Assembly: GCA_905198835.1 (NCBI GenBank)
Contig: CAJKDY010000014.1
Location: 1-64,000, forward strand
Origin: an uncultured Eubacteriales bacterium
GTDB taxonomy: Bacteria > Bacillota > Clostridia > Oscillospirales > Oscillospiraceae
DNA: 64,000 nt
Reading direction: 5' to 3'
The position numbers and the translations under genes are program-made. Positions 24,025 to 31,982 of the stretch are shown piece by piece; within the stretch, counting starts at the first letter, position 1; each line of letters begins with the position of its first letter. Below the pieces are notes generated by a model, which saw only the letters and a program-made list of their open reading frames with translations, did not search any database and was not told the DNA's origin.

Positions 24025-24549
24025 TTTGGGGTCTACCACCACATAGGAGGAATGAGCCTGTAAAAGTTGGGGGGTCAGCCAAAAGCGGGTCTTGCCGGAG
24101 CCGCTGGAGCCGATGACGCAACAATTCAGGTTGCGGGCGTTGGCCGGGATTTTGGGCCGGGTGTTCATGGTGAGGAACTCCGTCCCGGTGAGAATGACGT
24201 TATTCTGGAAAACCGGGTCGGTAAAGGGTTTGATGTCCTTCTCCGTACCCCACCGGGCCGAGCCATATTCCACATCCCTCCGATACTTCTTTGCGTTTTG
24301 GGTCTTGCAGTAGACAAGGAGCCGGATTGCCACCATTCCCACAAGGCCAATGAGCCAGTCGGCTCCATTGAGCCCAGGGGCCGGGTCTTGAAAGGCAGGG
24401 CCGATGGTCTGCCCCATGCCCACCAGCTTTAGGAGGAAGTTGGCCCCAGCCGCCAGACGGTAGGCCGTCCCCAGCTTGAGAAAGGCCCAGCCAGCGAACA
24501 GATAGGGCAAGTTGGGGAGTAGATATTTTTTCAGCTTATCTGTCCTCAC
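24025..24549 (-). pseudogene. virD4: virD4 5' part (coupling protein, interrupted)
   Basis: Starts with GTG at 24549, after GGGAGGTGGAGC, overlapping the PcfB stop by 14 bp. It encodes two or three N-terminal membrane helices (LLPNLPYLFAGWAFLKLG; WLIGLVGMVAIRLLVY), EYGSARWGTEKDI and Walker A GSSGSGKT at residues 147-154, and breaks after VVVDPK. In the present DNA the frame continues as GSL and stops at a TAA supplied by the nested element (24013). Removing that element joins it to 14052-15362. The fragment may still make a 178-residue membrane stub. Confidence 0.92.
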
Positions 24550-25000
24550 GCTCCACCTCCCGATCCCGCTCTTTCCGGGGCTGACGGCGCACACGCTCCG
24601 CTGCCAGGGCCAGCCGCTCCCGAATGGGTCGCCGGGTCTTGCCCCTGAGCACCCGCCGGGAATACTCGGAAAAGCAAGCGGTGATGGCGTCTGCCTGTCC
24701 CGACTTGAAGAACAGCAGATACTTACCGTCCCCGCCTTTGTAAAAGGCATAGTCCACATTCCAGCGGCGGGCCACCCGGTCAAAGTCCTTGGGAGCGTCC
24801 ACCGGGAGACTGGACGTAGCCACGCCCTGCTTCATAAGCTGGGCCACAGTCTGCTTGCCATGTGGCGTTTGCCGGGCCAGCCGTTCCCGCTGGATCTGTC
24901 TGCCCGCCTTTTGGAGAGCCTGGGCCAGCACACGGGCCGTCACCTTGCTTGCGTTGATAGACAAGGCCACCGTCCGGCGGGACACATCTTCATCAACCAG
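24536..25000 (-). CDS. pcfB: PcfB family conjugation protein
   Basis: 154 residues if the start is CTG at 25000, which has CACCTCC's complement GGAGGTG eight bases upstream; the first standard start is GTG at 24985 (149 residues) with no site. The longer form reads LVDEDVSRRTVALSINASKV, matching the usual M-x-(D/E)-E-V-x-(R/K)-T opening of PcfB (DUF3801). The core is PVDAPKDFDRVARRWNVDYAF and YLLFFKSGQADAITACFSEY. PcfB escorts the relaxase-DNA complex to the VirD4 protein, whose gene follows at once with a 14-bp overlap. Confidence 0.85.
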   Translation of the reverse strand: MVDEDVSRRTVALSINASKVTARVLAQALQKAGRQIQRERLARQTPHGKQTVAQLMKQGVATSSLPVDAPKDFDRVARRWNVDYAFYKGGDGKYLLFFKSGQADAITACFSEYSRRVLRGKTRRPIRERLALAAERVRRQPRKERDREVEREDR

Positions 25001-25285
25001 GTTTTTTACACCTCCATACAGGATTTTCGTTCAACCCAATCCCCCCGCCCTTGCCCATTCTTGGGCAAGGGAGCGGCTCTGGAGGATATACCCCCGTCCC
25101 GCCGCTGGGGATAGCACAGCCGAGCCAGTCCGTCAAGGGCAAGCCGCCGCAAGCGGCGGTGCTACGCACCCTTGACGGCCAGTCCCGCCTGTGCTTTTAA
25201 TACGGCGGCGACGGGGGATATACCACCAGAGCCTTCAAGGTCAAGGGCAAAGAAAAACCTTGGGACAAATTGTCTCAAGGTCGGT
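25001..25285. other. Gene-free ICE spacer with two strong hairpins
   Basis: Between pcfB and the S-layer protein gene, on top of palindrome copy 7, there are two strong inverted repeats. CCCTTGCCCA at 25048-25057 pairs with 25062-25071 around a 4-base loop. CCGTCAAGGG at 25130-25139 pairs with 25169-25178, and an inner stem (25144-25148 with 25155-25159) fills the space between. The promoter of the pcfB-virD4 operon must be here, but I could not fix it. The large cruciform might be oriT, a riboregulator or a terminator of the S-layer gene. Confidence 0.55.
25262..25276. repeat. ICE dispersed palindrome, copy 7 (variant)
   Basis: GGGACAAATTGTCTC with flanks cctt and aagg, 9 bp past the stop of the S-layer gene. 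One arm carries T for C, as in all copies to the right of the nested element. Confidence 0.85.
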
Positions 25286-28200
25286 TTACTTCTTATTCCA
25301 GGACTCTCCAGCCTCAGCGGGGCGGGCCACATGGCCGGTGGCCGCCTCCAGGATGGTGTAATAGGCCCAATGCCGGGTGGAGACGTCGGGGAAAGTGACC
25401 AGCTTCCGCAGGTTGGCCTTGATATAGTCCCTGTCGGCCTCCCGGCCCAGGAGCCGATTGACCACCGTGACCGCCTCGGCCCTGGTGATGTTCGCCCCGC
25501 CGTAGAACAGGCCGTCGCTGTACCCGTTGATCCAGCCACGGGCCGCCGCCGTCTGGATGTACCGGGCGGCCCAATAGCCCTCGGCCACATCGTCAAAGCT
25601 CTTGTACTGCTCCATGAGGTCGGGGGCACCGTCCCCATAGACGGAGAAGAAACGAGTCGCCATCGTTACAAACTCGGCTCGGCTGATAAGCTCGTCCCCG
25701 GCAAAGGTGCCGTTGCCCCGGCCATAGGTCACACCGTAGCTGGTGAGATACCGAGCATAAGGGCCATACCATGCCCCGGCGGGAATATCGGAATAGGCGG
25801 CGTAGGTGGTGGGATAGATATGCTCCCCCTTGCGCTGGGCCAGGAGCCGGGCAAAGATAGCGGCGGCCTCTCCACGGGTCATATTGTCCTCCGGGCCAAA
25901 GTTGCCGTTGTCATAGCCCACGATATAGGCCCCATGCTCCTGAGCCTCCACGGGCATGGCCGGGACGGTGAGGACGCCGCCTTTGTCGGTCTGGCCCTCC
26001 TCACGCTGGCCCAGATCGGCCTTGACGATGACGGTCAAGCCCTCCTGGGGGGTCTGCTTGTGATTGGTGACAGTAACGGTGATCCTGTTGTCCTCATCCA
26101 TATCCACCTTCCGGGGCAGGGTGACGGTGATACTGCCCGTCTTGCCGATGGACACGTCAGCGCCCACAATGGGACGAGTTGTCTCAAAGTCCGTCACCTT
26201 TACGGTGAGGGTGTGCCTATCCCGGTCAGCATCCTGCCAGCCCACGGTGGCCTTGCCGTCCCCGTTGGTGATGGTGCTGCCCTGGGGGACGGTGATTTTC
26301 CCGGCCCGGTCAGTGGTGTCGGCGGCATAGTTGTCGTTCTTGTCGGTGACAGCCACGGCCAGAGCGGAAACGGCGGAGCCGTCCCTGACGAGCCGGACGG
26401 TGATGGTGGTCTGGTCGTTATAGTCCAGCAGACGGCGGGCGGGCAGGAGGACGGTCAGGCCGTCCTTTTTGTCCAGCACCACCTCGGCCCCGGAAACGGG
26501 CTGCCGGGTATCGGTGTCGGTCACGGTGACAAGGTAGCCGTCCACCACGGCCTCGCCGTGGGTGTCGGTGGTGGCCGTCATATAGAGTTTCTCAATGACC
26601 GCCGTTTCCAGCACCTTCTTACAGACCGTACATTCTTTATGCTTCTGCCCCTGGGCGTAGGTGGTGGCCGCCTTGTCCACAATCCAGTCCCCGGCCTTAT
26701 GCCCGGTGGGGTTGGTGTAGTCGCTCTTGTAGCTGTCTCCACAGGCGGCGCAAGTGTAGGTGGTAAAGCCCATCTTCTCACAGGTGGGGGCCGTCACCGT
26801 GGCCTTGTAGCTGTGGCCCAGGGGCTTTTTCAGCACCGCCCCACAATCCGCACAGACCTGGGGCTGGGTGCAGGTAGCGGCGGGGCCGGAGGTGTGCCCA
26901 GCGGCGCTCTGGGCCTCCAGATAGGTGTCGTTACAACGGGTACACTTGTGCTCCATGACCCCCTCCCCGGTACAGGTGGCGGTGGTGATGGGCGTCCCAG
27001 CGTCCCAATCGTGGCCCAAGGGCTGGGTGGGGTCGATCTCATAGGCGCTGTCACAGTCAGCACAGGCAATAACCGTCTTACCACCCTCCAGACAGGTGGG
27101 AGGGATGACGGTTTTTTCATAGGTGTGACCGATGGGGCCAGCCAGCACCACGCCGCAGACGGTACAGACCTGGGCCTGGGTGCAAGTGGCGGCGGGGCCG
27201 GGGGTATGCCCGGCGGCGCTGTCGGCGGCCAAATAGTGGGCGTCACAGCGGGTACAGCGGTACTCGGTCACGCCGTCCCCGGTACAGTTGGAGACAGTCA
27301 CAGCCGTGCCGCCGTCCCAGGCGTGCCCCAGGGCGGCCATATAGCCGATGGTCTTACTTTCCCCGCAGTTCTTACAGCGGCGGGTGATCGTTCCCTCCGT
27401 CTGGCAAGTGGCGGGGGTAACGATCTCGTCATAGTCGTGGCCGTTGGCGGGAATGGCCTCCAGAGTAGTAGCGGAACAGCGGGTACAGCGGTGCTCTTTC
27501 ACCCCGTCCGTGGTGCAGGTGGCGGGGGTGATAACCGTGCCCAAGTCCCAGCTATGGCCCAGGGGCTCGGTGTAGGCGTCGGTGTAGCTGTCTCCGCAAT
27601 GGGTACAACGGTAGGTCGTCCTGCCGCCTGTGGTACAGGTGGCCGTGGTGGTATCGGCAATGTAGTTATGGATGGCACCGTTACCGCCGAAGGTAGTGGC
27701 GTTAAGGGTCGTCCCGCAGACGGTACAGGTGTCGGGCTGGCCGCAAATGTCAGACTTGCCTGGGGTGTGCCCGGTGGCGGGGATGGCCTCCAGAGTGGTC
27801 ACGTTGCACCTGGTACAACGGTATTCCTTGACCCCGTCCGTGGTACAAGTAGCAGGGGTGATGACCTTGCCCAAGTCCCAGGTGTGGCCCAAGGGCTCAA
27901 TGTAGGCGTCGGTGTAGCTGTCTCCGCAGAAAGTACAACGGTAGGTAGTTCTGCCGCTGGTCATACAGGTGGCGGGGGTGGTGGTGGCGATATACTGATG
28001 GGCGGCCCGGTCAGCAACGCTAAGAATGTGTCGCTCCCCGCAGATGGAGCACTCCTCGGCCTCGTAGCCGGAGCTGGTGCAGGTGGCGGGGACGGAAAAG
28101 AGGTTATAAGAGTGGGCCACCGCAGGGATTTCAAAGGTGTTGACCTGACCACAGCGGGTACAGATGTGGGCCGCCTTTCCGGGGACGCCGCAGCTCGCCT

Positions 28201-29356
28201 CCCGAACGGTCACATCCTGCCAGCTATGGCCCAGGGCGGCGGTATAGTCCCGGTTTTCCGTGGCTCCGCAGACGGTACAGAGGTAACGGTTATAGCCCAG
28301 GCTGGTGCAGGTGGCGGGCACGGTACTGACCAGGGCATAGCTGTGCTTGGGACACTCCAGGAGATTAGCGGGCGGCTCGTTGGGCTCCTGGGGGCGGAGC
28401 TGGACATAGGCCACGCCGTTTTCCGTCATGCTCTGGCCGCCGTAGGTGTAGGTGATCTCATAGTAGACGGTGTACTCCCCGGCCTCGGTATAGTTGGGGG
28501 CGGAGGTCAGGGTGCAACTGTTGGCGGTGTTGCCATAGCGGATGGCGGTGGACACGCCAGCGTCGGAGAGGTCGGAAACGGTGACGGTATGGGGCCGCCC
28601 GTCTGCCACGCCGTAGTAGCTGGAAATAACGGCCTTGGCCGCCAGATACCCGGTATGGGAGTAGCCGCAATCGGCGCAAGTCTCGACCTCCACAAAACGC
28701 TGGTTGGCAAGCTGGGTCTGGACGGCGGATGTAAGGTCATGCCGTTCCAGCTTGGAAACGGTAGCCGAGAGGGTGCCAAAGCAGAAGATACAATAATCTC
28801 CGCTCTTGGTGGTCTTGGTGTGGTAGCGGCTGTCGGCGCACTCATAGGAAACGGACTCCGGGATGTTCTGGAAAAACTCAGTGGCGCAATCGTTCAGCCG
28901 ATAAATGCTCTTGTTATAGCAGTAGGCCGTCATGCCCATGTTGCTGTTGATGGTTCCGCAGGTTTCACAAACGGCCTTTGTCCAATGGTAGCCGGTATAG
29001 TAGGCGTCCACGCCGGGAGTGCCGTCCAGGATATAGCCCCGGCCCTGCTCGTCCACGGTAGTCCCGTCCGAGTACATCACATTCCGGCTCAGGGCCGAGG
29101 CCCCGTCCCGACTATACTCCGGCGTCCGATAGACGGCAAAAATCGTGTCCTTGTTGCAATCGCAACAATGGAACGTCTCACGGCTCACGATGGCGTTGGA
29201 GTCCAACTCATTCGTCCGATTGCTGGACGTGACCCACCGCTCGGCGGGGTCATAGTAACCCAGCCCCTGGGCGGCAAAGGCGGTGGGGAGCATACCCAGG
29301 CACAGGGCCAGGGCAAGAAACAGGGCAATGGCCCTGCGGTGTTTACATATGTTCAA
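25286..29356 (-). CDS. S-layer-anchored cysteine-repeat surface protein
   Basis: 1356 residues from a TTG at 29356 (AAGGAGG seven bases upstream). Signal peptide to about residue 28 (LALALCLGMLPTAFA). Residues 330-880 are roughly sixteen repeats of a CxxC...GH pattern such as TPATCTTDGVKEYRCTRC, each a likely zinc-ribbon-like unit. Beta-sandwich domains follow (about 890-1080: VTVTDTDTRQPVSGAEVVLD and similar), then three SLH domains (GYDNGNFGPEDNMTRGEAAA; SRAEFVTMATRFF; GYSDGLFYGGANITRAEAVT) for wall attachment. As an ICE gene beside parB it may act as adhesin or mating-contact protein. Intact. Confidence 0.88.
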   Translation of the reverse strand: MNICKHRRAIALFLALALCLGMLPTAFAAQGLGYYDPAERWVTSSNRTNELDSNAIVSRETFHCCDCNKDTIFAVYRTPEYSRDGASALSRNVMYSDGTTVDEQGRGYILDGTPGVDAYYTGYHWTKAVCETCGTINSNMGMTAYCYNKSIYRLNDCATEFFQNIPESVSYECADSRYHTKTTKSGDYCIFCFGTLSATVSKLERHDLTSAVQTQLANQRFVEVETCADCGYSHTGYLAAKAVISSYYGVADGRPHTVTVSDLSDAGVSTAIRYGNTANSCTLTSAPNYTEAGEYTVYYEITYTYGGQSMTENGVAYVQLRPQEPNEPPANLLECPKHSYALVSTVPATCTSLGYNRYLCTVCGATENRDYTAALGHSWQDVTVREASCGVPGKAAHICTRCGQVNTFEIPAVAHSYNLFSVPATCTSSGYEAEECSICGERHILSVADRAAHQYIATTTPATCMTSGRTTYRCTFCGDSYTDAYIEPLGHTWDLGKVITPATCTTDGVKEYRCTRCNVTTLEAIPATGHTPGKSDICGQPDTCTVCGTTLNATTFGGNGAIHNYIADTTTATCTTGGRTTYRCTHCGDSYTDAYTEPLGHSWDLGTVITPATCTTDGVKEHRCTRCSATTLEAIPANGHDYDEIVTPATCQTEGTITRRCKNCGESKTIGYMAALGHAWDGGTAVTVSNCTGDGVTEYRCTRCDAHYLAADSAAGHTPGPAATCTQAQVCTVCGVVLAGPIGHTYEKTVIPPTCLEGGKTVIACADCDSAYEIDPTQPLGHDWDAGTPITTATCTGEGVMEHKCTRCNDTYLEAQSAAGHTSGPAATCTQPQVCADCGAVLKKPLGHSYKATVTAPTCEKMGFTTYTCAACGDSYKSDYTNPTGHKAGDWIVDKAATTYAQGQKHKECTVCKKVLETAVIEKLYMTATTDTHGEAVVDGYLVTVTDTDTRQPVSGAEVVLDKKDGLTVLLPARRLLDYNDQTTITVRLVRDGSAVSALAVAVTDKNDNYAADTTDRAGKITVPQGSTITNGDGKATVGWQDADRDRHTLTVKVTDFETTRPIVGADVSIGKTGSITVTLPRKVDMDEDNRITVTVTNHKQTPQEGLTVIVKADLGQREEGQTDKGGVLTVPAMPVEAQEHGAYIVGYDNGNFGPEDNMTRGEAAAIFARLLAQRKGEHIYPTTYAAYSDIPAGAWYGPYARYLTSYGVTYGRGNGTFAGDELISRAEFVTMATRFFSVYGDGAPDLMEQYKSFDDVAEGYWAARYIQTAAARGWINGYSDGLFYGGANITRAEAVTVVNRLLGREADRDYIKANLRKLVTFPDVSTRHWAYYTILEAATGHVARPAEAGESWNKK
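26171..26185. repeat. ICE dispersed palindrome, copy 8 (in S-layer gene, degraded)
   Basis: GGGACGAGTTGTCTC followed by aaagt, read as FETTRPIVGAD in a beta-sandwich domain. It has one more mismatch than other copies, as expected if coding constraint acts. Confidence 0.7.
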
Positions 29357-29384
29357 AACAAGACCTCCTTAAAATAATGACCTT

Positions 29385-29399
29385 GGGACAAGTTGTCTC
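29385..29399. repeat. ICE dispersed palindrome, copy 9 (variant)
   Basis: GGGACAAGTTGTCTC with flanks cctt and aagg, in the 47-bp spacer between parB and the S-layer gene start. Confidence 0.88.
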
Positions 29400-29403
29400 A
29401 AGG

Positions 29404-30675
29404 TCAGGAACGCTCGGCGGACTTGGGGGGCTTGCCCTTCTCCGGGGGCTGCTTGGCCTTCCAGTCCTCCAACAGAGCGATGATCTGGTCTTTCATCTGG
29501 CGGGGGGTGGCGGTATCGCCAAAATATTTGTTGAGCTCGGCGCTGTTGATAATCACGTTATCTACCTCCTTCTTGGGCTGGCTTAAAATGCCGTCGATCA
29601 CGTCCCCGGTGAGCTGGCCCTTGTTTTCCAACTCCCGGAGCTTCTGCGCTTGGGCCAGAGAGGGGTAAACACCCTCACCCTCCATAGAGACAAGAACGGC
29701 TTGCTGGTGCTTCTTGGTGAGGTAGGAGAGCTCCACGGCGGGCATAAAGCCCATCTTCTTGGCCTGGGGGGTGAGCCCATCCACAAGGCTCTGAAATTCG
29801 GGGATCAGGTGATTGAGCCGGATATACCGCATGACCTTTTTATAGTTCATGCCGTGGGCCTCGCCCACGATCTCCACAGAACGCTTGCCCCGATCCCCGG
29901 CGGCAACGCCCTCCAGCCGCCCGCCCTGGTGCTTGATGTCCTCTACCTCCAGAGCCAGGAGAGCGGCAAGCTCGGTAGGCAGGGGTTCGCCCCGCTGCTT
30001 GTTGCTGTCCCGCATTTCCTTGACGGCCTCATGGTCGTCCATGTCCCGGATAATACAGGGGATCTCCTCCAGCCCGGCCAGTTCGCTGGCCCGGTGGCGG
30101 CAATGGCCCGCAATGATCTCGTAGCCGTTGCCGTCCTTTTCCGGGCGGACGGTGGCCGGGGTGAACACGCCCTGCTCCTTGATGGATGCCGTGAGCTCCT
30201 TCATCCGGGGCTGGCTGTCGATAACCTTAAAGGGGTGGGCCCCAAAGGTGTGGAACGGGTGGAGCTCGGAGAGTTTCAGGTAAACGATCTTTCCCTTATC
30301 CACCGGGCGGGGTGGCTCCTCCGGGGCAGGGGGCTTTTTGCCCGGGGGCGTCTGCGCCGGAGCCGCCTTGCCGCCCTTGTCACCTTGGGACAACTTGTCT
30401 CCCTTATCCCCGCCGGGGAAGTTTACCACCTTTTTGGGCGGCTCCTTGGGCTTGCCATCCTTGGCGGACTTTCCTTTATCCTGGGTGGGCTTGTCGCCCT
30501 TGGTGGGGCCGTCCTTTCCGGGGGTGGGCTTGTCGCCCTTGGCGGGGCCATCCTTGCCCTGGGGAGCTTTGGGCGGCTCCTTGTGAACAGGGCCAGCGGC
30601 CACCTCCGGCCCCGGTGCCTTTTCCGGGGTGGGGACAGCTTGGGCCGGGCCCGATTTTTTGGTTTCGTCTGCCAT
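29404..30675 (-). CDS. parB: ParB/RepB-family DNA-binding protein of the ICE
   Basis: 423 residues, start at 30675 after AAAGGAGGTATTTTCAAG. Residues 1-125 are a Lys/Pro-rich tail with repeats of KGDKPTPGKDGP. The ParB N-terminal domain follows (ELHPFHTFGAHPFKVIDSQP; AGHCRHRASELAGL; TELAALLALEVEDI) and a helix-turn-helix region (VEIVGEAHGMNYKKVMRYIRL). ParB-type proteins bind palindromic sites and partition or regulate mobile elements. No ParA gene lies beside it in the window. Palindrome copy 10 is inside the gene (GDKLSQGDKG) and copy 9 just after it. Confidence 0.9.
   Translation of the reverse strand: MADETKKSGPAQAVPTPEKAPGPEVAAGPVHKEPPKAPQGKDGPAKGDKPTPGKDGPTKGDKPTQDKGKSAKDGKPKEPPKKVVNFPGGDKGDKLSQGDKGGKAAPAQTPPGKKPPAPEEPPRPVDKGKIVYLKLSELHPFHTFGAHPFKVIDSQPRMKELTASIKEQGVFTPATVRPEKDGNGYEIIAGHCRHRASELAGLEEIPCIIRDMDDHEAVKEMRDSNKQRGEPLPTELAALLALEVEDIKHQGGRLEGVAAGDRGKRSVEIVGEAHGMNYKKVMRYIRLNHLIPEFQSLVDGLTPQAKKMGFMPAVELSYLTKKHQQAVLVSMEGEGVYPSLAQAQKLRELENKGQLTGDVIDGILSQPKKEVDNVIINSAELNKYFGDTATPRQMKDQIIALLEDWKAKQPPEKGKPPKSAERS
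30387..30401. repeat. ICE dispersed palindrome, copy 10 (in parB)
   Basis: GGGACAACTTGTCTC preceded by cctt, read as GDKLSQGDK in the disordered N-terminal tail of ParB. Confidence 0.85.
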
Positions 30676-30704
30676 CTTGAAAATACCTCCTTTGTCATGG
30701 CATG

Positions 30705-30729
30705 AAAAAAGCCGGGCTTACCGGGCCCG
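30705..30729 (-). terminator. Terminator-like hairpin in the parB leader (proximal)
   Basis: On the minus strand CGGGC (30729-30725) pairs with GCCCG (30717-30713), followed by GCTTTTTT, about 30 bp before the parB start. A terminator so close to the gene suggests attenuation. Confidence 0.55.
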
Positions 30730-30770
30730 ACGAACAGAGTAACAAAACCTCCTTCATTATGAAATTATAG

Positions 30771-30804
30771 AAAAACGCCGCCCGTAGTCTTGTTTGGGCG
30801 GCGT
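30771..30804 (-). terminator. Terminator-like hairpin in the parB leader (distal)
   Basis: On the minus strand ACGCCGCCC (30804-30796) pairs with 30783-30775 and is followed by TTTTTCT. It lies 100 bp before parB and may either end an upstream transcript or attenuate parB. Confidence 0.7.
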
Positions 30805-30902
30805 CAATCATCAAAATTTATTGCTTGCATATCAAGCTCGGATATATTAGAATTATGGAAAGAATAGCGGGTAATTTTAGGTGCAGAGTGCAAATTAGGT
30901 GT

Positions 30903-30978
30903 GAAAACCTCTTGTTGACTGCCAGCAAACCGTTGGTATAACTGACTTTCTTCAAGTCCTATAATTACACTCCGACCA
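30903..30978 (+). other. tRNA-3'-like module U1
   Basis: 76 bp ending in CACTCCGACCA, like the acceptor end of tRNA-Pro, but with no 5' half and an extra AATTA before the acceptor part. It aligns over its full length with U3 (33223-33299). Predicted stems: 30922-30926 with 30932-30936, and 30944-30948 with 30954-30958. A strong terminator follows at once. It marks the outer edge of the parB end of the ICE. Confidence 0.6.
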
Positions 30979-30980
30979 TG

Positions 30981-31008
30981 GGTGAGTCCTTATAGGACTC
31001 ACCTTTTT
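30981..31008 (+). terminator. Intrinsic terminator after U1
   Basis: GGTGAGTCCT at 30981-30990 pairs with 30994-31003, loop TAT, then TTTTT. Confidence 0.85.
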
Positions 31009-31116
31009 ATATCTTCCTCAAATCGCAAAGTTTTTTCGACTTTGACCTTTATCTTGCTTGGTGGATATGCTATGATAGTTAAAAGTCTCGTAGATATTGC
31101 TGAAAGGAAAATTACA

Positions 31117-31767
31117 ATGATAAACTACAAAATTATTTGCCGTTATATTGCAATACTCACTTTAGCAATTATCTTCATCCTTCTATCTGCTTGTGGGCAG
31201 AAAACTGCGGTTAAAGTTAATCAAGAGTTTGATGAGCAGAACCGGGTCATAAAAGAGACTACTTTTATTCGAGGACAGTTTTTTGATACAGTAACTTATC
31301 AATATGCTTCTAATGGCGACTGTATTCGAGAAAATCACTACAATGCAGAGGATCTTTTGATATACTATCTTATCTTTGATTATGACGAGAAAGGGCAACA
31401 GATTAGGCGCACTCAATACCAGGATGATGAGATGTTTGTTGAAACTACTATGGAATATGATATCAACGGGCGCATGACACGTTCAGATGATCTGACATAC
31501 CAAGGTGGAAAGTCGTATTGTCTCTATTTCTATGATGAGAATGGTGTCTTGGCGGAGAGTAAAACATATTCAGTATATTCTGACGGGGACTGCCTTACTT
31601 ATGTAGATAAATACGACGCAAATGGGAACCAGATAAGTTCTTCGCATTATGTTACAAGCGGGGCTCTGGACTATACAAAAAAATGGGAGTATGATACCAA
31701 CGGCAATGTGAAGAAGGTCACTGAATACGATAGGGATGGCAATATAATGACCTCTCAGACGTATTGA
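31117..31767 (+). CDS. AT-rich lipoprotein with YD-like repeats
   Basis: 216 residues from the ATG at 31117 (GAAAGGAAA upstream); the open frame to 30982 runs through the U1 terminator. A lipoprotein signal ends LLSACGQ, so the mature protein is anchored by Cys. The rest is short repeats of the form FDYDEKGQQIRRTQY, YDINGRMTRSDD, YDENGVLAESK, YDANGNQI and YDTNGNVKKVTEYDRDG, which resemble RHS/YD or MORN-like repeats in short surface lipoproteins. It is much more AT-rich than the region around it and lies between modules U1 and U2, so it is a separate acquisition. Function unknown. Confidence 0.75.
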   Translation: MINYKIICRYIAILTLAIIFILLSACGQKTAVKVNQEFDEQNRVIKETTFIRGQFFDTVTYQYASNGDCIRENHYNAEDLLIYYLIFDYDEKGQQIRRTQYQDDEMFVETTMEYDINGRMTRSDDLTYQGGKSYCLYFYDENGVLAESKTYSVYSDGDCLTYVDKYDANGNQISSSHYVTSGALDYTKKWEYDTNGNVKKVTEYDRDGNIMTSQTY

Positions 31768-31824
31768 TATGACTTCCGACAAGTAAATTCTATGCCAGGA
31801 AAAAACTGTGTTTAGTTGCATCTT

Positions 31825-31883
31825 GAAAGTGAATGAGTTATTAAAATCGAGTTTCTTTAGTTCCTATAATTACACTCCGACCA
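31825..31883 (+). other. tRNA-3'-like module U2
   Basis: Ends in CCTATAATTACACTCCGACCA split as in U1: the last 30 bp (from 31851) are almost identical to U1, while the 5' part is poorly conserved. A perfect 32-bp hairpin terminator follows. Confidence 0.55.
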
Positions 31884-31888
31884 CGTGA

Positions 31889-31926
31889 AAAGCCTTGGAG
31901 CTTTAAAGCTCCAAGGCTTTCCTCTT
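31889..31926. terminator. Bidirectional terminator after U2
   Basis: 31889-31904 and 31905-31920 are perfect inverse copies (16 bp each, centred on CTTTAAAG), then CCTCTTTTTT on the plus strand. It also can end the minus-strand amidase transcript. Confidence 0.85.
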
Positions 31927-31982
31927 TTTTGGAACTGCTTGCTTTCGGCCACATGGCAACACTCTGGCACTGCCGGGCCGGC

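Noticed and set aside
26700..28350. Regular repeats looking at first like a CRISPR array
   Set aside because: The repeats are coding, spaced unevenly and vary at third positions; they encode CxxC units in one reading frame.
25172..29377. A 1401-codon plus-strand open frame opposite the S-layer protein gene
   Set aside because: It has low-complexity Gly/Val/His translation and no family motifs, while the minus frame has a signal peptide, CxxC repeats and SLH domains. It is a shadow caused by high GC.
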